A DNA stretch of 34,260 bases, taken from contig RFRL01000013.1 in the NCBI GenBank assembly GCA_009924545.1, positions 1-34,260 on the forward strand. Direction: 5' to 3'. A model generated the notes under the pieces. That model did no database searches. It worked only from the letters and a program-made list of their open reading frames with translations, and was not told the origin of the DNA. Shown piece by piece: positions 25,368 through 34,014 of this stretch. The stretch's first letter is position 1; every line of letters begins with the position of its first letter. This DNA comes from Planctomycetia bacterium (GTDB taxonomy: Bacteria; Planctomycetota; Planctomycetia; Pirellulales; UBA1268). A program made the position numbers and the translations under genes.

Positions 25368-26084
25368 GTGCGGATCGCCGAGGTCTACGCATCGCTGCAG
25401 GGCGAGGGGCTCCTGGCGGGCACCCCGAGCGTGTTCGTGCGGTCCAGTGGCTGCAACCTCCGCTGCCACTGGTGCGACACCCCGTTCACCAGCTGGAACC
25501 CGGTGGGCGACGAGTGGGGCGTGGAACGGATCGCCGCGGCGGTGGCGGCCACCGGCCTCCGCCACGTCGTGCTCACCGGTGGCGAACCGCTCCTCTTCGC
25601 CGATGCCGTGCCACTCTTGACGGCGCTCCGCGGGTCCGGCCTCCACGTGACCGTGGAAACCGCCGGCACGGTGCTCCCCACGCCCCTGCCGGAGGAACCC
25701 TGGACCGACCTGATGTCGGTGAGTCCGAAGCTCGCCTCATCGGCCCCGGCGGTCGACGCCCACCCCGCCTGGCACCGCCGCCACCGTGCCGCCCGACGGC
25801 GCGATGCCGCGATTCTCGGCCTCCTCGCCGCCGGCCCCTGGCAACTCAAGTTCGTCGTCGGGTCGGGCGCCGACTTCGACGAGGCGCTCGGCTGGCTCAC
25901 CGACCTCGAACGGGCGCGGGGTGCGCCACTCGACCGCCGCCGGGTGGTCCTCATGCCGGAGGGGACCGACAGGGCCGCGCTCGAGCGCACGGCCACCTGG
26001 CTCGAACCCGCCTGCCGGGCGGAAGGGGTCGTGTTCGGTGCCCGCCACCACATCACCTGGTTCGGCCACACGCGCGGGACCTGA
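25368..26084 (+). CDS. queE: 7-carboxy-7-deazaguanine synthase QueE
   Basis: A 238-residue radical SAM enzyme that rearranges 6-carboxytetrahydropterin to 7-carboxy-7-deazaguanine, the step before QueC. The N-terminus IAEVYASLQGEGLLAGTPSVFVR is diagnostic. The cluster motif is CNLRCHWC (Cys29, Cys33, Cys36), followed by WCDTPF and VVLTGGEPLL. The C-terminus contains LMPEGTD and the terminal HHITWFGHTRG. The GTG start at 25368 is supported by a strong GGAGGAGGG at 25350-25358. QueD and the first-step enzyme are not in the window. The gene converges on the transporter-like gene with only 11 bp between. Confidence 0.95.
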   Translation: MRIAEVYASLQGEGLLAGTPSVFVRSSGCNLRCHWCDTPFTSWNPVGDEWGVERIAAAVAATGLRHVVLTGGEPLLFADAVPLLTALRGSGLHVTVETAGTVLPTPLPEEPWTDLMSVSPKLASSAPAVDAHPAWHRRHRAARRRDAAILGLLAAGPWQLKFVVGSGADFDEALGWLTDLERARGAPLDRRRVVLMPEGTDRAALERTATWLEPACRAEGVVFGARHHITWFGHTRGT

Positions 26085-26095
26085 CCGCTCCGCCG

Positions 26096-27178
26096 TCAGG
26101 CCAGGGCCGGCTTCGCCGCGACCGGCGCGGGGGCATGGCCGCGCGGACCGAAGGCGAGCACGGTGGCCGCGCCCGCCGCCACCACGAGGAGGCCGGCCAG
26201 GAACAGCGGGGTCACGTCGGTCATCGGTGTGTGGGCCAAGGCCACGGTGGCGAACGTGTTGATCACCGGGGCACACCCGAAGACCACCGGCATCACGGTG
26301 AACGGTTTGCCCCCGCAGGCGAACGCGAGGATCGTGCCGAGGGCGCCGAGGGCGCCAAGTGAGCCGCCCGCCAAGCTCCAGGCGATCCCGGAATTGGTCC
26401 ACCGACCGGCATCGGCAAGCGGTGCCATGAGGCCCAGCGGCACGAGCACGGCGATGAGGAAATAGGCGGCGCCGATACAGATCAGCGGCCGCAGGCGGCT
26501 GCCCTTCATCGCCGCCTGGCCGCGGTGGAGCACCGGTCCGTACGCTCCCCAACTGAGCATCGCCAGGGCGACCGAGAGGAGCACCTCGACGAACCTCTCC
26601 GCCTTGGCGACAGGGGCGGTGGCCGGCGCCGCCACCCCCGCCGTCTCGAAGCCGGCCGTGTCGGCAGCGGTGGCCGCGGCCGCCACAGCCGCGGCGGCCT
26701 CCGCGGAGGCTGGCTTGGCGGGCTGCGGCTTGAACACCAGCACCGTCACCGCGCCGAGCACCACGAGGATCAGGCCGGCCAAGAACGGCGCCTTGATCTG
26801 GTCGAACGCCTTGTTCATGAACGCGGTCAACAACGTGTTGACGACGGGAGCGCCACCGAACACGAGCGGCATCACATAGATCGGTTTGCCACCGAAGGTG
26901 AGGGCGAGGATCACCCCCAAGGCGCCGAGGGCCCCGGCGGTGCCGGCGAACAGGCTCCACAGGATCCCCTGCCGCGTCCACGCACCCTTCTCCCCGCGCA
27001 GGGTGAGGAGGAGCACCGGGATGAGCACGGCGATGAGGAAGTAGGCGGCCCCCACGCAGACGAACGGGCGGAGAGGGGAATGCATCTCCTCCCGGCCGAA
27101 GTGGAGCACCGGCCCGTAGAGCCCCCAGCAAGCTGCCGTCAGACCGATCGCGGCCAGCATGGCGATGAACGACATCAT
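26096..27178 (-). CDS. Internally duplicated ten-helix membrane protein, EamA/DMT-like
   Basis: A 360-residue integral membrane protein made of two very similar halves. Each half has about five helices and shares the segments WG-x-YGPVLH, LRP, GAAYFLIAVL-x-P, SLGALGALG/AGALGALG, GGKP and VMP-x-VFG-x-APV-x-NT. The halves (about 1-150 and 200-345) are joined by an Ala-rich linker of about 50 residues. The layout resembles EamA/drug-metabolite transporters, but the substrate is unknown. ATG 27178 has GGAGAG seven bases upstream. It ends the minus-strand run that includes the GT9 gene (31-bp gap), so it may move a glycan or lipid precursor; this is speculative. Confidence 0.8.
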   Translation of the reverse strand: MMSFIAMLAAIGLTAACWGLYGPVLHFGREEMHSPLRPFVCVGAAYFLIAVLIPVLLLTLRGEKGAWTRQGILWSLFAGTAGALGALGVILALTFGGKPIYVMPLVFGGAPVVNTLLTAFMNKAFDQIKAPFLAGLILVVLGAVTVLVFKPQPAKPASAEAAAAVAAAATAADTAGFETAGVAAPATAPVAKAERFVEVLLSVALAMLSWGAYGPVLHRGQAAMKGSRLRPLICIGAAYFLIAVLVPLGLMAPLADAGRWTNSGIAWSLAGGSLGALGALGTILAFACGGKPFTVMPVVFGCAPVINTFATVALAHTPMTDVTPLFLAGLLVVAAGAATVLAFGPRGHAPAPVAAKPALA

Positions 27179-27209
27179 CCGGGCGCTCTCCAGGGAAGGG
27201 ACCGTCGGA

Positions 27210-28277
27210 TCAGGCCACCCGGTGGGACGGGCCCTCCGCGCGGTCGAGCAAGTCGACCATGATACGCCCCACGTCCGCCGGGGCGAGGAGCCGCATGCAA
27301 TCGTGGTGCCCGAGCGGGCATTCGCGCCGGCCACACGGCGAACAGGGGAGGTCGAGGCGGACCTCCTCCAGCCAGCGGTGGTCGGATTGGCTGAGACGCG
27401 GATCCATCGGTCCATGGAGGACCACGGTGGGGGTGCCGAACGCGGCGGCCAGATGCCGGGGGCCGCTGTCGGTCGTGACCACGACCGCGGCGCGGCGGAG
27501 GAGCGCCTTGGAGAGGCCCAGCGGCAGGTCGTCGACGTCGGCGAGGCTGGCCACGCGGGGGTCGGCGGCCTGCGCCGCGCACTGCCGGGCCATGTCACGG
27601 TCGCCGGGTCCGCAGTGGACCAGCACCCGGGCGGCGGGGAGGCGTTCGACGACGAAGCGGGCGAGAGCGGCGAAGCGGTCACTCCCCCAACTCTTCGAGG
27701 GGCCGTAGGCGCCGTTGTCGTTGAACACCACGAGGGGACCCGCCGCACCGGGAAAAAGCCGGGCGAGCACGGCGTCGGCGCGCGCCTCGTCGGCCGGGGT
27801 GGTGGCAAGTTCGAGCGACAGCGGCCCACGCGGCACCCCGATCCGCGCCGCGATGTCGAGCGCATGGGACGTGGTCGACGTGGGCACGATCCGCCCCCGG
27901 TCACGGAGCGGGGGCAGGGGATCGGTGAGGAGCCAACCGCGCCCGGCGCGCGCGAACCCGACGCGCCGCCGCGCGCCTGCCATCCAGGCCAGGAGCCCGG
28001 TGGAGAGGGAATTGGGCACGATCAGCGCCACGTCGGGCCGGTCGCGCCGCAAGCGCCGGGCCACCTGCCACAGGCGCACGGCCGGGTCCCGGCCGCGCTT
28101 GTCGAACGGCACCAGTTCGTCGATCCAAGCGGTGCCGGCGAAGACGGGGGCGAAAGCCGGCTTCACGGTGGCGGTGATCCGCGCCGTCGGGCCGACGTGG
28201 GCGCGGAGCGCGCGGAGCATGGGGGTCGTCATCACGATGTCGCCCAGCCAGCGGGGCAGGATCACGAGGATGTGCAT
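27210..28277 (-). CDS. Glycosyltransferase family 9 (heptosyltransferase-like)
   Basis: A 355-residue GT-B enzyme resembling ADP-heptose:LPS heptosyltransferase II (WaaF/RfaF). N-terminal HILVILPRWLGDIVMTTPMLRALR and C-terminal VVTTDSGPRHLAAAFGTPTVVLHGPMDP are the two family signatures. The late DLPCSPCGRRECPLGHHDCM segment is also common in this group. ATG 28277 follows GGAGG by seven bases. It would act at the cytoplasmic face of the inner membrane on lipopolysaccharide core or another glycolipid; donor and acceptor are not determined. It lies 62 bp downstream of the FtsX-type permease. Confidence 0.9.
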   Translation of the reverse strand: MHILVILPRWLGDIVMTTPMLRALRAHVGPTARITATVKPAFAPVFAGTAWIDELVPFDKRGRDPAVRLWQVARRLRRDRPDVALIVPNSLSTGLLAWMAGARRRVGFARAGRGWLLTDPLPPLRDRGRIVPTSTTSHALDIAARIGVPRGPLSLELATTPADEARADAVLARLFPGAAGPLVVFNDNGAYGPSKSWGSDRFAALARFVVERLPAARVLVHCGPGDRDMARQCAAQAADPRVASLADVDDLPLGLSKALLRRAAVVVTTDSGPRHLAAAFGTPTVVLHGPMDPRLSQSDHRWLEEVRLDLPCSPCGRRECPLGHHDCMRLLAPADVGRIMVDLLDRAEGPSHRVA

Positions 28278-28339
28278 GGCGGTGCCTCCGCGCGACACGG
28301 TAGCGGCCGGCGGGCCGGGCCATCAAAGCCAAATCCGGC

Positions 28340-31300
28340 TCACCCGCCGGCGAGGGCCGCCCGGGGGGCGACGCGCACCGCGCGACGGGCGGCCAGCCAG
28401 CCGGCGAGGCAGGCCACCGCGAGGGTCAACAGGGAGGTCAGCGCGAGCCACCCCAGCGGCAGGTGGACGCTGCCCCCGGCCACGCCCCGGGGGAGCGCCA
28501 GCGCCCCGGCAAGGCCCCCCGCGATCAGCCCCCACGACACCATCAGCACCGTCTCCAGCACCACGAGGAGGGCGATCCGGCGCCGATCGAACCCCAGGGC
28601 CCCGAGCAAGCCGAAGGTGCCCGCCCGCTCGACGACACCCTGGATCTGCACGGCAGCCACACCCGCGGTGCCGAGGAGCAGGCCCAGGGCCCCGAGCGCC
28701 TGGAAGCCCGCCAGGAAGGTGTTCTGCACCGCCTGCAAGCGCCGCAGCCGGTCGGCGGCCGGCTCCAGTGCCACCCCCGCGTCGGCCCACGCGGTCGCCA
28801 GGCCGGCGGCGAAGGCGGCCGGATCGGCGCCGGGTGGGGCGCTGGCCAGCGCGAGGCTGTAGCCACTGCCGCGGGGGAACAGTCGGGCGAAGCTGCGCTC
28901 GGAGACGATCACCGCCCCCTGGAGGATGCCCGGCTCGAGCAACCCCACGATCCGCAGCCTGACGGGCGTACCCGTCGCGTCGGGAAGATTGAACTCCGCC
29001 CCCAGGCCACCGAGCTTCAGGGCCCACTGGGCGGTGGCGGCATCGAGGATCGCCGGCAGCGGCGCGGTCTCGGCGACGTCGGCCTCGAGGAGCCGCCAGG
29101 GATTGGCGACCGGTTCGCTCGCGGCGGTGAAGCGGAAGCCTCCGCGGGCCACGAAAGCCGGTCCCACACCATGCACGACCGGGCGGACGCTGGCATAGAG
29201 GTTGGTGCAACTGGCGTCGTCGCCGCCGCTGGAGCGCACCAGCGCCACCTCGCAGCCTTCCAGGGCCCGCGCCTCGGCGGCGGTGAGGCCGAGCGTGCCG
29301 CGGACGGCGGCGTCGGCCGGATCGATCGACGTCGGAGTGCCGAAGGTGGCCAGTGTCGTCCAGCCGCCGGTGGGTCCGCTGCGGTCGGTCGCAGGCCGGT
29401 CGTCGAGCCGGAACGCCGACACCGCCACGACGAGGAACTCCGCCACGGCGACCATCGCCGCCACGCTGAAGGCCCGCCCGGGGCCGTGCGCCACGCCGCG
29501 CCCGGCCAAGTGCCACAACGACCCCAGGGGGCGGAGGCGTCCCGCCGCCAGCGCCGCCACCCGGCTCCGCACCAACCCGAGGAGCCCCACCAGGCAGAGC
29601 ACCCCCGCGAGGAAGAACATCCCCACCGCCGCCGCCGCATCGCTCCGCCCCGCGAGCCAGGCCACGGCGGCACCGGCGACCAGCAAACCGATCGACACGG
29701 GCACGAGCCAGCCGCCGGCCGGCGCCGGGCCCGTGCCCGCCGTCCCCGTCCCGCGCAGCAGGCCGAGGGGATCGCGCCGTGCGGTGCGCCGGGCGGCCAC
29801 GGCGAGGGCCGCCAGCGACAAGAGGCCGGCCACCAGGGCCGCGGTCACGAGGGTGGCCGGCCTCACCCCCGCCGTGCTGAACACCGCGGATGACCCGGCG
29901 GCGACCGCCTTGTCCCATGCCCCACCCAGCCAGGCCAGGAGCAGCCGGGTCCACAGCGGGCCGGCCACGACCCCCACCAGGGTGCCTACCAACGCCGCCG
30001 GTGCCGCCACGAGGGTGACGAGGGTCGCCAGGCGCCCCGGAGGCCAACCGAGCGCCGACAGCACCCCGACGTCGCGGCGGTGCGCGGCCACCAGCAGCGA
30101 GAACAGCAGCCACTCGAGAATCAGTCCGGCGATCACCACGAACCCGGAGAGGGCGATGAACAGTCCGCCGAAGGGGGTGGAGCCGCGGGCCGCGGCGAGC
30201 GCGTCGGCCCGCAGCGCTTCAACCGAAAACCCCATCGCGGCGGGGCGGATGGCGGCGGCGAGTTGCGCACGGAGCCGCGGCAGATCGGCGGCCGCCGCGG
30301 CGGGCAGGTGCCAGGCGGTGGTGCCACCGAAGCGGCTCCCGGCGATCGTCCGCGCCGTGGCCAACGACACGAAGGCCTTGGGGGCCGCGCCGTGGAGTTT
30401 CCAGTAGCGGTCGTCGATGTCGTCGGGCGGCGTGGACCGGACGCGGCTGCGATCGAAAGGGAAGGGGGGATCCCAGTCGGCGATCGAGGCCTCGTCGGTG
30501 ACGCCACGGACGTCGGGCACGAGGTCGCGGGCCACGGCCGGCCCCGCTTGGGCCGCGATCCCGGCAATGCGCAGGCGCGTGGTCGACTCGGCGACACGGC
30601 CGTGGAGGGTCTCGGGGAGGAACGAGCGCAGGAGGAGCCAGGCCCCGACCGTGGCCGGATGCCCCTGCGCGGCGAGGTCGTCGGCGGCCCAGCGGGTGAT
30701 CACGATCTCCTCGTCACCGGGCACGGCGAGGGCCCGGCCCGCGTCATCGACCAGGCGGCCCACTGGAAGGTCGGTGTGGTCGATCCCGAGGACGGTCGAG
30801 TAGGGCACGCTGGCCGCAGGGCGTCCCGCTTCGGCCGGGAGGTCGATCCCCACGGCCAGGAACGCCAGCGACGGTCGCCCGCCGACGGGCCCGAGCACGT
30901 GTGCTGCCGCCCGGTCGACCTCCGCGGAGAGCACCAGCCGACGACTCGTGAGCCGCGGCACGCGGCCCGGCCCCACCGGTTCGAGCGTGAGCCCGAAATC
31001 GGCCAGCGTCGGCCGCACCCGTTCCCGCAATCGCGTGACGACGTCGTGGTCGCGCGGCGCCGGGGCAGCGTCGGCCAGGGCGAACAGGACGTTGGCTGCG
31101 TCGTCACGCTGCACCATCGCCTGGGCCACGTCGAGCGGCACCAGGGCCAGGCCGCCGGTCACCTGCGCGGGGCGGAGGCTGAACTGTCCGATGCCCGCGG
31201 CGGGGAGGATCGCCGCCACACGCACGCGCCGCCCCACGGGATCGCCATCCCGACGGCCGAGCGGCAGGTCGGCGGGCACGTCGGAAGGGGCGGCGACGCG

Positions 31301-31819
31301 CAGCACCACCGCATCCCCGACAGCCACGCCCAGGGCCAGCGCCAGCGGCGCGTTGATGACGATGCCCCCCGCCGGCACGGGCGGAGCGGGTGGATCGAAT
31401 CCCAGCCGCCCCGGGTCATCGCACGCCAGGAGGGTGGCGGGAGCGGTTCGCGGGCGCTCGGCCGTCGATTCGAGGCTCACCGCGAGCACCAGTGCCGGCA
31501 GGAGCGGCGGCTCGACGTCGGCGGCCCGCGTCACCGAAAACGGTTCGTCGGCCACCACCGCGGCGGTGATGCCGCCGAGGCGCGCCAGCGCCAGCCGTTC
31601 GAGGCCGCCGGTGAGACTGTCGCCCACCCCCAGGGCGCCGGCCACCGTCGCCGCCACGACCGCGGCCGCGGCGGCCAAGGCGAGAAGCTGCCGGCGCCAG
31701 GCCGAGAGCAACTTCCACGCGAGGGCCGGGAGCGACAGGCTGCCGCCGGATGGACCACGATCGATGCCCGCGGCCGTGGCGTCCCCCGTTCGGCCTCCGC
31801 CGGCGCCCGGGATGGTCAT
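28340..31819 (-). CDS. FtsX-like ABC permease (YbbP/MacB-type, about ten helices)
   Basis: A 1159-residue inner-membrane permease. One helix near residues 40-58 (QLLALAAAAAVVAATVAGALG) is followed by a large non-cytoplasmic region of about 500 residues. A first FtsX core then begins at GGLFIALSGFVVIAGLILEWLLF, continuing with a helix-rich middle. A second extracytoplasmic domain of about 250 residues and a final FtsX core (AVQNTFLAGFQALGALGLLLG to the end) complete it. This double-FtsX layout is that of YbbP-type permeases. FtsX proteins usually move or extract lipids and lipoproteins rather than import solutes. Its ATG overlaps the ATPase stop as ATGA, so the two certainly form one complex. 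The cargo is unknown. Confidence 0.9.
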   Translation of the reverse strand: MTIPGAGGGRTGDATAAGIDRGPSGGSLSLPALAWKLLSAWRRQLLALAAAAAVVAATVAGALGVGDSLTGGLERLALARLGGITAAVVADEPFSVTRAADVEPPLLPALVLAVSLESTAERPRTAPATLLACDDPGRLGFDPPAPPVPAGGIVINAPLALALGVAVGDAVVLRVAAPSDVPADLPLGRRDGDPVGRRVRVAAILPAAGIGQFSLRPAQVTGGLALVPLDVAQAMVQRDDAANVLFALADAAPAPRDHDVVTRLRERVRPTLADFGLTLEPVGPGRVPRLTSRRLVLSAEVDRAAAHVLGPVGGRPSLAFLAVGIDLPAEAGRPAASVPYSTVLGIDHTDLPVGRLVDDAGRALAVPGDEEIVITRWAADDLAAQGHPATVGAWLLLRSFLPETLHGRVAESTTRLRIAGIAAQAGPAVARDLVPDVRGVTDEASIADWDPPFPFDRSRVRSTPPDDIDDRYWKLHGAAPKAFVSLATARTIAGSRFGGTTAWHLPAAAAADLPRLRAQLAAAIRPAAMGFSVEALRADALAAARGSTPFGGLFIALSGFVVIAGLILEWLLFSLLVAAHRRDVGVLSALGWPPGRLATLVTLVAAPAALVGTLVGVVAGPLWTRLLLAWLGGAWDKAVAAGSSAVFSTAGVRPATLVTAALVAGLLSLAALAVAARRTARRDPLGLLRGTGTAGTGPAPAGGWLVPVSIGLLVAGAAVAWLAGRSDAAAAVGMFFLAGVLCLVGLLGLVRSRVAALAAGRLRPLGSLWHLAGRGVAHGPGRAFSVAAMVAVAEFLVVAVSAFRLDDRPATDRSGPTGGWTTLATFGTPTSIDPADAAVRGTLGLTAAEARALEGCEVALVRSSGGDDASCTNLYASVRPVVHGVGPAFVARGGFRFTAASEPVANPWRLLEADVAETAPLPAILDAATAQWALKLGGLGAEFNLPDATGTPVRLRIVGLLEPGILQGAVIVSERSFARLFPRGSGYSLALASAPPGADPAAFAAGLATAWADAGVALEPAADRLRRLQAVQNTFLAGFQALGALGLLLGTAGVAAVQIQGVVERAGTFGLLGALGFDRRRIALLVVLETVLMVSWGLIAGGLAGALALPRGVAGGSVHLPLGWLALTSLLTLAVACLAGWLAARRAVRVAPRAALAGG

Positions 31820-32481
31820 GGCAGCAACCGTCCATCGACGAGTCGGCGGACGGTTCCCAGACGCTCGGCGACGGCGTCGGCATGGGTGACGACGATGAGC
31901 ATGCCACCGGCCTCGCCCGCGAGCTCGACCAGCAGGTCGGTCACCGCGGCGGCGACATGCGAATCGAGCTGTCCGGTGGGTTCGTCGGCGAGCACGAGGC
32001 GCGGCGCCATCACCAGCGCCCGGGCCACCGCCACGCGCTGCCGCTCCCCGCCCGACAACTGTCCAGGAAGGTGCTGATGCCGCTTCTCCAACCCGACGCG
32101 ATCGAGCAGTCCCCGGGCCCGCTCCACCATCGCCGCGGATGGGGCGGCGCTGGCGAGCACCGGCAGGAGGACGTTGTCGAGGGCGGTGCACCCGGAGAGG
32201 AGGTGGTGCTCCTGGAACACGAACCCGATGCTCCGGTTGCGGAAGGCGGCCCGTTTCGCCGGCGATGCGGCGAAAGGATCGGCGCCGTCGAGGGTCACGC
32301 ATCCCTTCGTCGGTGCCTCGAGGGTGCCGAGGATCGAGAGGAGCGTGCTCTTGCCGGAGCCGCTCGGCCCCATCACCGCCAACCGGCCGCCGGGGCCCAG
32401 CGTGAACGTCACGCCGTCGAGCACGCGGATCGGCCCGGCCGGGGCGGCGTAGCTCTTCGACAACCCTTGCACGTCGAGCAC
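31816..32481 (-). CDS. ABC transporter ATPase, LolD/YbbA-like
   Basis: A 221-residue ATP-binding subunit. Walker A is GPSGSGKS (38-45), Q-loop Gln91 in FVFQEHHLL, signature LSGGERQR (143-150), Walker B LVLADE (164-169) and the switch His in VVTHAD. EHHLL and LADEPTGQLDS are typical of the LolD/MacB/YbbA group. The GTG start at 32481 has GGGAG nine bases upstream and lies four bases after the thioesterase stop. The permease begins within its stop codon. Confidence 0.95.
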   Translation of the reverse strand: MLDVQGLSKSYAAPAGPIRVLDGVTFTLGPGGRLAVMGPSGSGKSTLLSILGTLEAPTKGCVTLDGADPFAASPAKRAAFRNRSIGFVFQEHHLLSGCTALDNVLLPVLASAAPSAAMVERARGLLDRVGLEKRHQHLPGQLSGGERQRVAVARALVMAPRLVLADEPTGQLDSHVAAAVTDLLVELAGEAGGMLIVVTHADAVAERLGTVRRLVDGRLLP

Positions 32482-32485
32482 GGCA

Positions 32486-32953
32486 TCAACTCCCGGCGAC
32501 GAGAAAGGGCCGCAGCCGCGCGAGCAGCCCGGCCGGCAGGGCCGCGGGCACGGGCCGTTCGCTCCCCTCCATGCGGCAGTAGACCGCGACGATGCGCCCC
32601 TCCGCGACGAGACGCTGCCCGTGGGTGAACCGGAAGGCGTAGGTCACGCTCGAGCGTCCGATGGCCCCCAGCCAGACGGCGATCTCCAGTTCATCGCCGA
32701 AGCGGACGGCAGAGCGATAGTCGCACGAGGCACTCACACGCGGCCAACTGGCGGTGGCCCCGTCGGGCAGGGTGGCCATCACCGGCACGTCGATCGACCG
32801 CAGCAGTTCGTGTTCGGCCGCCTCCATCCACGCGAAGAAGGCGGAGAAGTGGGCGATCCCCGCGGCATCGGTGTCGCGGAACTCGACGCGCCGTCGGGCG
32901 ATGAACGCCACCGCCGGGGCCGGCGACTCGACGCGATGCCCCGGAGCCGACAC
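32486..32953 (-). CDS. Acyl-CoA thioesterase, 4-hydroxybenzoyl-CoA/YbgC hotdog family
   Basis: A 155-residue hotdog-fold thioesterase. EFRDTDAAGIAHFSAFFAWMEAAEHELL carries the catalytic Asp (Asp27/Asp29 region) and the helix typical of YbgC/4HBT enzymes. The middle segment SASCDYRSAVRFGDELEI follows. GTG 32953 is preceded by AGGTGA about four bases upstream, a good ribosome site. It is cytoplasmic by prediction and begins the cluster with the ABC ATPase (four-base gap) and FtsX permease, suggesting a role in lipid or acyl recycling with them. The acyl substrate is unknown. Confidence 0.88.
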   Translation of the reverse strand: MSAPGHRVESPAPAVAFIARRRVEFRDTDAAGIAHFSAFFAWMEAAEHELLRSIDVPVMATLPDGATASWPRVSASCDYRSAVRFGDELEIAVWLGAIGRSSVTYAFRFTHGQRLVAEGRIVAVYCRMEGSERPVPAALPAGLLARLRPFLVAGS

Positions 32954-33072
32954 AGATCACCTCACCTCAACAACTCGAGTCACCTCGGCGGCCGTGCCAC
33001 GCGGGGCCACCATGGGAACCGCGTTGGCAGAAGCCTGCGTCCGCCCACCGCGATCTTCGGTTCAAGCGGCCA

Positions 33073-33351
33073 TCACTCGCCCACATAGGGCAGCAGGGCC
33101 ATGAACCGCGCCCGCTTGATCGCGCTGGTCACGGCATGCTGGCTGGCAGCGGTGCATCCGCTCTTCCGCCGGCCGAGGATCTTCGCTTGCCGGTTGACCA
33201 GTTTGCCCAGCAACTCGAGATCCTTGTAATCGACGTACATCGGCCGCGGCCGCGCGCCGTCGATGAAGATCGGATCGCGCCGCTTGACCTTGGCACGCGG
33301 CTTGGCCTTCTTCTTGGCGAACTTGGCTTGCTTGGCACCGGGAGGGGGCAT
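33073..33351 (-). CDS. rpsR: Small ribosomal subunit protein bS18
   Basis: A 92-residue basic protein matching bS18. A Lys-rich N-terminus ([19 protein letters not shown]) is followed by the conserved body [52 protein letters not shown]. bS18 sits on the 30S platform with bS6. Here it is not next to rpsF or rplI, its usual neighbours, but follows an RRM protein gene. ATG 33351 lacks a strong Shine-Dalgarno. The 119 bp to the thioesterase hold no gene. Confidence 0.95.
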   Translation of the reverse strand: MPPPGAKQAKFAKKKAKPRAKVKRRDPIFIDGARPRPMYVDYKDLELLGKLVNRQAKILGRRKSGCTAASQHAVTSAIKRARFMALLPYVGE

Positions 33352-33402
33352 CGGAAAACCCTACTGCGGAAAACGAAACCGGAAGACGACCGACCAGAAC
33401 CA

Positions 33403-34014
33403 TCAACGACCACAGTGGCGACACGGCGGGTTGCACCCACCGCGCCAAGCATCGCGGGGGACGGCCGCCAACCGCGGCCGTCCCCCGGATGGATGTGTCA
33501 GACGAAGGGGAGCATCTGGGACGCACCGCTCCGATTGTTGTGCACAGCCGGCGTATTGCACACCCAGTAGGGCGCTCACGCCAATGAACCCGCGAACAAA
33601 ACCACGCGCGCAACCCGGCCGCTGAACCACCGTACGACGAGTCGATCGATCGCCGTTCGGCAATGAACACGGCAGCAAGGAAGCGGGCAGCCAGCCAACG
33701 GACACGTAGCCACGGCCGCCGCCGCCGCCCGGACGTCCACCACCGCCACCACCGCCCGGACGCGGGGTGCGCTCGCGAGCCTCGTTGACCGTCAGAGGCC
33801 GACCATTCATCTCATGGCCGTTGAGGGCGTTGATCGCCGCCTGCAAACCCTCATCGGTCTCCATCTCGACGAATCCGAAACCACGCGACCGGCCGGTCTC
33901 GCGGTCCGAAATCACCTCAGCCGACCGCACGGCACCGTGCGGAGAAAAAATCGCCTCCAGATCGGAGGACGTGGTGGACCAGGGGAGGTTCCCCACGTAA
34001 ATCTTCCGGGCCAT
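33403..34014 (-). CDS. RRM RNA-binding protein with glycine-rich tail; 3' part doubtful
   Basis: One RNA-recognition motif (residues 2-82) with RNP2 KIYVGNLPW and RNP1 [11 protein letters not shown] Gly-rich tail follows ([19 protein letters not shown] to residue 103, base 33706), as in cold-shock-type bacterial RRM proteins. ATG 34014 has AAGAGGT about eight bases upstream. The frame stays open for about 100 more codons, but that part has mixed third bases unlike the rest of the window, no family resemblance, and runs through a perfect 13-bp hairpin at 33456-33486. The true protein probably ends near residue 103-120, with its stop lost by a frameshift in the repetitive Gly codons, or it reads on. 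rpsR follows on the same strand. Confidence 0.8.
   Translation of the reverse strand: MARKIYVGNLPWSTTSSDLEAIFSPHGAVRSAEVISDRETGRSRGFGFVEMETDEGLQAAINALNGHEMNGRPLTVNEARERTPRPGGGGGGGRPGGGGGRGYVSVGWLPASLLPCSLPNGDRSTRRTVVQRPGCARGFVRGFIGVSALLGVQYAGCAQQSERCVPDAPLRLTHPSGGRPRLAAVPRDAWRGGCNPPCRHCGR
33456..33486 (-). terminator. Strong hairpin between the RRM gene and rpsR
   Basis: Bases 33456-33468 and 33474-33486 are perfect 13-bp inverted repeats around the loop CAACC. No T-run follows on the minus strand. Its position inside the 3' extension of the RRM reading frame suggests that extension is untranslated. It lies 105 bp upstream of rpsR. Confidence 0.6.

Noticed and set aside
30080-32077. 665-codon open frame on the plus strand opposite the FtsX permease
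   Set aside because: Antisense to a permease with clear membrane segments and an ATGA coupling to its ATPase; no resemblance to any protein.
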